Origin: Lindgomyces ingoldianus
Lineage: Eukaryota > Ascomycota > Dothideomycetes > Pleosporales > Lindgomycetaceae
NCBI RefSeq assembly: GCF_010093535.1
Contig: NW_022985185.1
Span: 508,766 to 572,765, forward strand
Direction: 5' to 3'
Length of the DNA stretch: 64,000 nt
The notes under the pieces were generated by a model. That model was not told the origin of the DNA and did not search any database. It saw only the letters and a program-made list of their open reading frames with translations. Shown in pieces: positions 57,576 through 64,000 of the stretch. How positions within the stretch are numbered: position 1 is the stretch's first letter; each line of letters starts with the position of its first letter. The position numbers and the translations under genes were made by a program.

Positions 57576-58316
57576 GTAGTTTTTAATAGGAATTTGATAC
57601 GACGCCCATACCCACTTATAATTGTAGTTAGCGAATGCGATCATTTCTTCGCGTGACCAGGACTCCTAGATAAAACGAAACCTCAACAAAAACATGAGAC
57701 AATTTTAGCATCCTTTATTGTTTAGGACTTTAGAAGGGAGTATCTAAATCCGTAAGCCACCGATTCAGCTCGTTGCTCAAGACTGGCGCTTCGAGAGGAA
57801 TTTGGAAGCTCCAACGTCTCGCGTTCCAACCACAGATTGCGAGTAATACCGAGTTAAGCAAGGTGGGTTACCTGGTGCCCCTTCATTCTGCTTAGCGTCA
57901 GATACGCTGAGGAATAAGTTTTATTTCACCTCCTTTCCAGATATTTATCTCTCGAAGGGCCGCCTTTTTGGCGTTATCTGGTTACAGATTCTGCGAACTT
58001 CGCATTCCAAGGCCCCTCATTCGAGATCGGCGTCGGTTCGCATTTCCCTAGTGCGGGGCTTCAACACTGGAAGCTAATGATTCCACATACTTCCAATACT
58101 TTTTCATTTTACTCCGATTCTTAAGTCACGCCTTGTCTCTCTTCCTAGACCTCAGAAGCCCTCTTACACATTTCTAAGCAGCTATGGAGTTTGTAAGGTT
58201 TCCGGAGGTCCACTAAAAAAAAATGGCAATTGCATATTTATCTTCCTGGATGTGGCATTTCTCCTCTTCATTCCCTCACCAACTCTCCCGGCAGGGTAGT
58301 TTGGTCTTGATCTAAG
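57576..58316. other. Intergenic, nothing recognised
   Basis: The 3' side of the receptor-like gene and the former upstream region of the monooxygenase relic. No gene seen. Confidence 0.45.
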
Positions 58317-59134
58317 ATGCCTCATGCAGCAGTACGGGACATGTATATCCCTGACTCTCCACAATGCTACTCTCGGCCAATCAGAATCATTCATGTCAGC
58401 ATAGGCACTAGTGGCCTTCTCGCAGCTCATAAAGCTCGCAAGGTCTTTGCAGATTACCAGTTGGTTTGCTACGAGAAGAATGAAGTTATCAGTGGAACAT
58501 AGTGGACCCTAGCACATACCTATAATTTCTCATTCGATACCTGCCAGGTCCTTATAAACGGATCTAGAGTCTTCTAGAAATAGAAATTGCTAGAAAGGAA
58601 AGGACTGCACGACTTCAAAGGTATTCTCGCCCAGTCCGCAAACTGGTCACGGGACCTCGACCGGACGGGAAAGCGGGTAGCTGTGATTGGAACTAGCTTG
58701 AGCTCCTTATATATGGTGCCCAATATTGCCGAGGTAGCTTCGTAACTGACCGTTTTTAAGTGAAATTGTACGTATATCGTACCCCAATTCGGCAGTAGTA
58801 TTTCCAACAAGGAAGACGATTCGGAGGCCTTGAATCCCCAAGCTGCAAGAAAACATCGGTACAATGACATGGAAAGACTATGTTTTTGAGATTATCCCAA
58901 TTGCCACCTGAAATACTGTACCGAAGCCGAAAAGGCGATTGTCCGTGGTTGGGACAAGTTCTATCAAGGATCCGGATTTAAACATAGCCGCGAAAAGGCT
59001 ATGCAAGATTCCATGGTCGCTCGTCTGGGTGACCAAGAAGACTCGAAGCAGCATTTTATTCCTTCCTGGTCCCATGGATGCCGGCGTCTGACCCCTGGAG
59101 AAGGGTACCTTGAAGCGCTTACTGTGTTTTAGCG
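58317..59134 (+). pseudogene. Decayed Baeyer-Villiger-type flavin monooxygenase
   Basis: The plus strand carries ordered blocks of an FAD/NADP-dependent monooxygenase: RPIRIIHVSIGTSG (a damaged first GxGxxG), LVCYEKNEVISGT followed by TAG then TW (intact relatives read GGTW), HDFKGILAQSANWSRDLD, TGKRVAVIGTSLSS (second dinucleotide motif, altered) and, after several stops, HFIPSWSHGCRRLTPGEGYL (about 59038-59100), the conserved C-terminal-half motif of this group. At least six stop codons and missing middle parts show that it is dead. It ends where the AT-rich block begins, so mutation may have spread from the neighbouring repeats. Confidence 0.7.
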
Positions 59135-60904
59135 TGTAATGCACGGCCTCGCGTAATGCACGGTTCTGCGCGAAGCTGTCAAAACTTCAACCACCTCTCT
59201 CTCAACTAATATAGGCAGTATTAAGGCCGCTCTAGGGTTGCTAAAATTGCTAAAACCTAGAGAATTACTAAATTATGCTGCAGTAGCTAAGCAGTATAGC
59301 ATTAATTAATCTACGCTCTTAAGGCGTCACCAACACGTTACCTGCCTATGTGCAGAGAAACTTAAAAATTAGCAACTACTTAGCCTAGTGCAGAAAAAAA
59401 AGCTAGCAAAGTATATTAATAAACTTTATATAAAAAGTCTATTTTTTTAAAATAGATAATTTAAAATTTTATAATAAAAATAAGTAGTAAGTAAGCTAGT
59501 AAAAGCTAAGTTAATTAATTTATTAAAAAGCACTTTATTAACTTATTATTTTAATAGACATCTAGCATAGACGCTATGTGTAATAAAGCTAACTTAGCAT
59601 TTAAGTACTTACTATATTTTAGGCTTGTACATAAAAAAATTAAGTAATATAGCATAGAACTATAGTATACTTATAATATAAATAAAAAGAGCTTTTTAAT
59701 TAAAGTACTATTAAAAATAAAATAAATCTTCTTTAAATAGTAGTATAAGTAAAGTATTAAGTAGTAGCTTATATAAAATAGTAATTATAAGTAAATTATA
59801 ATAATAGCTTATATTTATGCTAATAGTAGCTTTTTTACACTTACACTAATTTACTAAGCTATTTTTAACTATATATAAGACTTTTAGCTATAAAATTTTA
59901 ACTTTTATAAGTATTAAGCTTTTTTTACTTTATTACTTATAAGTTAAATAAATAATAAACTAGGCCTAGCATAGCTTAAACATATGTTTAATTATAAAAC
60001 TAAAGTAAAAGTGTAATAAGTGTACTAACTTTTATTTTTAAATAGCTATAAATTACATGTTTTAATAAAGTTTATTAAGTACTATAACAATAATAAAATC
60101 CTTCTAGCTATATACCTACTATATATAACCTATACACTATAGCTTTTTAATGTTTATATGTTTAAACTTTTTTATTAGCCTACTTAGCTAAGCTAGCTAG
60201 CTTTATAAATAAATACTAAAAACTATTATTAATTAAAAAAAAACCTTTTATAGTATATTTAATAAAGCTTAAAAAATATTTTTTAAGTATAAAAATATTT
60301 TTAGTGCTTTTAAAGTAACTAGTTTATTACTATTTAAGCTATAAGTAGTTTTAAATTAATTTTACTATAACGTACTTTATAGGCAAGTTGCTTACACACC
60401 TGAGTTGCTTACTTTTGCCAAGACCCTACCCTAACAAACTCTATTATAGCCTATAACAACCTGCTCTAGCACTATATAGTACAGTACAGCCTAGAATATT
60501 ATTTAGATACTACTTCTACTTCTTACTTACATGTTTACGTGTTATGTCTAGTCTAATTACACTATTTATAGCGCCTTTAGGATAGCTTACCTACTTTAGC
60601 TTACACCTACTTCTTTGCCTTTTTTCTATTACTGCGCGTTTTAAACTTCTTTAAAGCTATTAAGTGTAAGCTTTTTTAAATTATTAAAGTTTTTTCTACT
60701 TTAATTTACTTTTTTTTATATAATTTATATTATATAGCAGCCTTATTAGCTACTTAAAGCTTAGTAATTTTTTATTACACTAACACTAGCTTATATGTAA
60801 TTATTACTACTTTTTTTAAAAACTTTTTTAAACACCTTAACTATAAAAGTTAGTAAACTATTTATATACTTTTAAATTTTTATTTTTATAAGCATTAATT
60901 ATAA

Positions 60905-61145
60905 CTTATGTCCGTACGCAGCAGCAGCGTCACAGTCTGGATACGAGCGATCGCGCACGAGCAGGACCACGTATCTCTGTCACATGATGCTCGTGCGCGA
61001 ACCTCTGTGCGCGAACATCTAGATATCCCCCTTTTCCTCTGTACAGAGGAAAGACAAGAGCAATAGAACTAGAAATATATTACCCTTACCTTACCTACCT
61101 TGTACGCTGTGCACACTGTACACTACTCTTACTTTTACTACTTAA
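60905..61145. other. GC-richer island inside the AT-rich block, possible LTR remnant
   Basis: About 240 bp keep ordinary composition with CpG and CAG-repeat-like words (CAGCAGCAG near 60918) and then a CCTTACCTTACCTACC stretch near 61085. Such unmutated islands and pyrimidine-rich ends are seen in fungal LTRs, but no matching second copy is in the window. Confidence 0.3.
60951..61000. repeat. Perfect 13-nt inverted repeat
   Basis: TCGCGCACGAGCA at 60951-60963 is the exact reverse complement of TGCTCGTGCGCGA at 60988-61000, with a 24-nt spacer. A GTGCGCGAAC word is also directly repeated at 60994-61003 and 61008-61017. Confidence 0.85.
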
Positions 61146-61246
61146 GTGCTTATACTATAAGCAGCTAGCTGTTAGAGCCTATTTAACACTAATTAGTAGT
61201 TAATTTAATTAACTATAAATTAGCAAAAGTAATAACAAAGTACTTA

Positions 61247-61768
61247 CGCTTTATAAGGTACTTTATTTTATTACCTATCTTTTAAGAAGAGTAATAGCAG
61301 AGTACCTATACCTTATAAGGTACTTTGTTTAGTTACCTATCCTTTAGGATAGCAGATTAATCCTTTACATTGTACAGTAAGCTCTGCTACTGTACAAAGT
61401 AAAGAGGAGATAGTGTAAGACGCACACTAAAACTACTAAAGCTGCACAACCTAGCAGCTAGACAACAGCAGTACCTACGCAATCTACTGCACAAGCAATT
61501 AACTCTACGCCTTATAAGGCACTTTGTTTTGTTACCTATCTTTTAGGAAGAGTAACAACAAAGCACTTACACTTTATAAGGTACTTTATTTAGTTACCTA
61601 TTTTTTAGAATAGCAGATTAATTCTTTACATTGTATAGCAAGCTCTGCTACTGTATAAAGTAAAGAGAAGATAGTGTAAAGCGCACACTAAAGCTATTAA
61701 AGCTGCACAACCTAGCAGCTAGATAATAGCAGTACCTGCGCAATTTACTAGAAAAGCAATTAACTATA
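61247..61768. repeat. Two tandem copies of a 261-bp unit, diverged by transitions
   Basis: Unit 1 starts at 61247 and unit 2 at 61508. They align base for base (for example ACGCTTTATAAGGTACTTT against ACGCCTTATAAGGCACTTT) and nearly all differences are C/T or G/A. Each unit also contains a shorter internal repeat of about 62 bp (ACTTTATTTT at 61261 against ACTTTGTTTA at 61323). Confidence 0.85.
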
Positions 61769-63180
61769 CTATTATAATAAAATCTTATTAGCAACTAACA
61801 ACTCTGTGTAATAATAGAAAGAATAAGAAACAATTCCTATTATATAAATAACTTATAAAGGACATAAAGATATTAGAGGTAACACTATAAAATAAGACTA
61901 GCCTAGAGTACTAGAATAACAAGATTAACATGTTAAAGGCTCTAATAAGCCTGTAAACTTAATTATATATAAGTTATATAATTACTAATCTATGCATAAT
62001 AACTTAAAAAGGCGCTACTTTTCTAAGTGCATACATAGAGGATTTTAAAGGATAGACACTATAAGACTTCTTAGCACTTAGCTGCATGTTTAAAAGAGAG
62101 CTTATATAAGTGCTAGAGGATAAAGGAATTACACTACAGCTAGGCACTAAAGGTACCTAAGCCTAGAAGCTGTATAATATAGCACAAGAAAAAGTAATTA
62201 CACTAAAAAGGCTTTATACGTAACCTTTATTGCTATATAAGGCTCTGCACAGAAGCAGACTAAACACAATGCTACTATTAACACTAAACATACTAGCATC
62301 ACCTGCTTCTACACCTTAGCTAGCACTACACTAATCACTGTACAAACAATACATGCCACCCTACCCAACGCCTGCTCCACACCCTTAATTGTACACACCA
62401 CCGCCTGCAGTAGTGTATGCACCACTGATACCACCTGCACAATCTATACCACATTACAGCCTGTATAAACTTCTACCCTAGAGGGAAACTGCTAAAGAAA
62501 AACTTCTAGTAGACAAAATTATATAATTTTAAAAAGCATAAAAAAAAATAATAACTATATAAGTTAACTATATAATATTTTTATAAATAAAATAAAGATC
62601 TTTATTAATTTATGTTAATAGCTAGATATCTAGAAAACTTAGTACATAAACATCTTTCTAGATATCTTAAAAGGTTAGGTAAATATGTACTATATACATA
62701 ACATAGGCCCTAGACATAACTAGAAGCATTTATATAATACTTTAAGTAGTTACTTTAACACTAATGTAAACTATAGCTAGTACTAGACAGACTAGATAAT
62801 AATAACTTTTATATAATGCTAATAAAAGAACTTTAATAAGAGTTTACATAAAGTTTTTAAAATAATAATTAATAAGCTTACACTTACATAAAAGGCACTA
62901 AAAATAGAATTTTAAAAAGATATTCTACTGCATACTACTGTTATATAAGCCTATTAAGGATAACTAAAACTAGAACATGCTATGTTTACTATTAAGCTTT
63001 TATGTAAAGCCTTATTTAGTAACTTATAGGCATTACTTTAAGTTACTATAGACTAAAGAGTAAACTAATACCTCTAGAAACTGCCTAATGCATACTACAC
63101 AAACTACTAATATAACTCTGCATAATAAAAGTTTGCATAATAAGAAAAAAGCTTCCTTCTACATAGAAAAAAATAATGTA

Positions 63181-64000
63181 GAAGATTTTTATCTAAGTTT
63201 AGGCTATAATTTAGAGACAACTGCATGTAAATAAAGAAGTGCTTTGTCTGCTATAAGAAAGAATGTTAGTTATTAAACTACTCTTATAATAACTATATAT
63301 AAGCAAAGAACTAGTACATTGCCTTATATAAAAATTTTTATAATAAGACTTTATTATATAAAGCTATTACCTTATACATCTAAAACTTTAAAAGTTACTC
63401 TAAAGAAAAAAATAATTTACATAATATAAAAAAAATAAAATAAAAGAGTAAGAATACTAAAAAAGCTATTAACTACTTTACCTTTGCTACCTATTTACAC
63501 TATGCAACAGAAGAAAACATCTACAGCATTAAACTTAAAAAATATACTAAGTAGTTTATCCTTAATAACTAATACTATATAGTATACTAAGGCAAACTAT
63601 AAGACATAAGCGCAGTAAAAATCTTTACTATTAGCAAGTTCTAACTTAAGGCGTACATATAAGAGAACTTATGTATAGAAATTAATTAAACACCTAGCTA
63701 AACAGATATTAGCTTTAAAGGCTAGACACTAAAAGAATTAATTAGTACTATATAAATCTAGAACTTAATTAGTCTAGTTATATACTACATTCTAGAGACT
63801 CTAACACTATTTCTACTATTACTAGTAGATGCTAACTAACTTAGAGCATACTTTAACAACATTTTAAATATTATTATACATAAAGATAAAACTACTATAC
63901 TTATTATATAAAAATAAAGACACTTTTTTTTTAATGTTAGTAAAAAAGAATCTATGTCTTTCTTTACTAAATTAAAACTCTACCACCTCTACTGCTAATT
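63181..64000 (+). mobile_element. Ty1/copia-type retrotransposon relic (Gag zinc knuckle to protease/pre-integrase part)
   Basis: At 63240-63266 the plus strand encodes a Cys-x2-Cys-x4-Cys knuckle (CFVCYKKEC) followed by TAG where fungal copia Gag proteins have a tryptophan. About 500 bp later (63640-63900) the frame contains a hydrophobic strand and a leucine-rich stretch (ETLTLFLLLLVDA, then LRAYFNNI) that match in order the region after the retroviral-type protease of these elements. Stops are frequent and mostly TAA/TAG, as expected when CAA, CAG and TGG codons mutate by C-to-T or G-to-A changes. The element continues past the window. A Pro/Thr-rich region at about 62300-62480 may be its upstream Gag part. 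Confidence 0.5.

Larger units (their letters stand above)
59210..64000. repeat. Extremely AT-rich RIP-mutated repeat block
   Basis: From about 59210 to the window end the sequence changes abruptly to long runs of TA, TTA and AAT words with very little C or G outside small islands. No open frame of 60 codons occurs on either strand in 4.8 kb. This is the usual product of repeat-induced point mutation of transposons in Pezizomycotina. Recognisable pieces inside are a copia-type relic (63.2-64.0 kb), a tandem duplication (61.25-61.77 kb) and a GC-richer island (60.9-61.15 kb). The left boundary is sharp, next to the monooxygenase relic. Confidence 0.85.

Noticed and set aside
61247..61768. CRISPR-like array in the repeated region
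   Set aside because: The repeat is a 261-bp tandem duplicate in a eukaryotic transposon block, with no short repeat-spacer periodicity.
59210..64000. Telomere or subtelomeric repeat array at the right end
   Set aside because: No TTAGGG or CCCTAA tracts occur; the sequence is AT-rich transposon relic.

Overview
The window is nuclear DNA of a filamentous ascomycete (Pezizomycotina). Genes carry short introns (mostly 45-80 nt) with GT..AG ends, CTAAC-like branch sites and fungal gene content: Ric8, Rif1, Iks1, a Cep57-domain spindle-pole protein, a Kar5/Tht1 karyogamy protein, a PTH11/rhodopsin-like receptor and a small secreted cysteine protein. The last 4.8 kb is an extremely AT-rich block with the signature of repeat-induced point mutation (RIP), a Pezizomycotina process. 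A Leotiomycetes affiliation is only a guess.

Layout. 1-48.9 kb is mostly ordinary gene-bearing sequence: ric8 (-), rif1 (+), glucose-6-phosphate 1-epimerase (+), iks1 kinase (+), a PLC-like phosphodiesterase (+), a purine nucleoside permease (-), a decayed secreted-protein gene (-), a spindle pole body protein (+), a cytochrome P450 (+), a large multipass membrane protein (-), a Thg1-like 3'-5' polymerase (-), mitochondrial ribosomal protein uL6m (-), kar5/tht1 (+), HAL2/MET22 PAP phosphatase (-), a C3HC zinc-finger NIPA/Rsm1 protein (+), a dead FAD amine-oxidase-like gene (+), an SSU1-type sulfite pump (-), a beta-lactamase-like relic (+), a small secreted protein (-) and a SurE-type nucleotidase/phosphatase (-). 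48.9-56.1 kb is 7.3 kb without an intact gene. A rhodopsin-like membrane protein follows at 56.1-57.6 kb, then a broken Baeyer-Villiger-type monooxygenase, then the RIP block (59.2-64.0 kb). That block contains a Ty1/copia-type relic, a 261-bp tandem duplication whose copies differ almost only by transitions, and a small GC-rich island with a 13-nt inverted repeat.

Exon joins were worked out by hand from splice signals and frame. In nearly every multi-exon gene the exon lengths sum to a multiple of three, which supports the models. Functional links inside the window are weak, as usual in fungi. Three housekeeping pairs are divergent and share promoters (ric8/rif1, uL6m/kar5, HAL2/C3HC). HAL2/MET22 and SSU1, both of sulfur metabolism, lie 4 kb apart. 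The right third reads as a decay gradient, from intact genes through relics to a RIP-mutated transposon graveyard. The most unusual items are the Thg1-like protein, several pseudogenes readable through their stops, the possible organelle or membrane-targeting extension on HAL2, and the fine structure of the RIP block. I did not find a convincing new defence or biosynthetic system.
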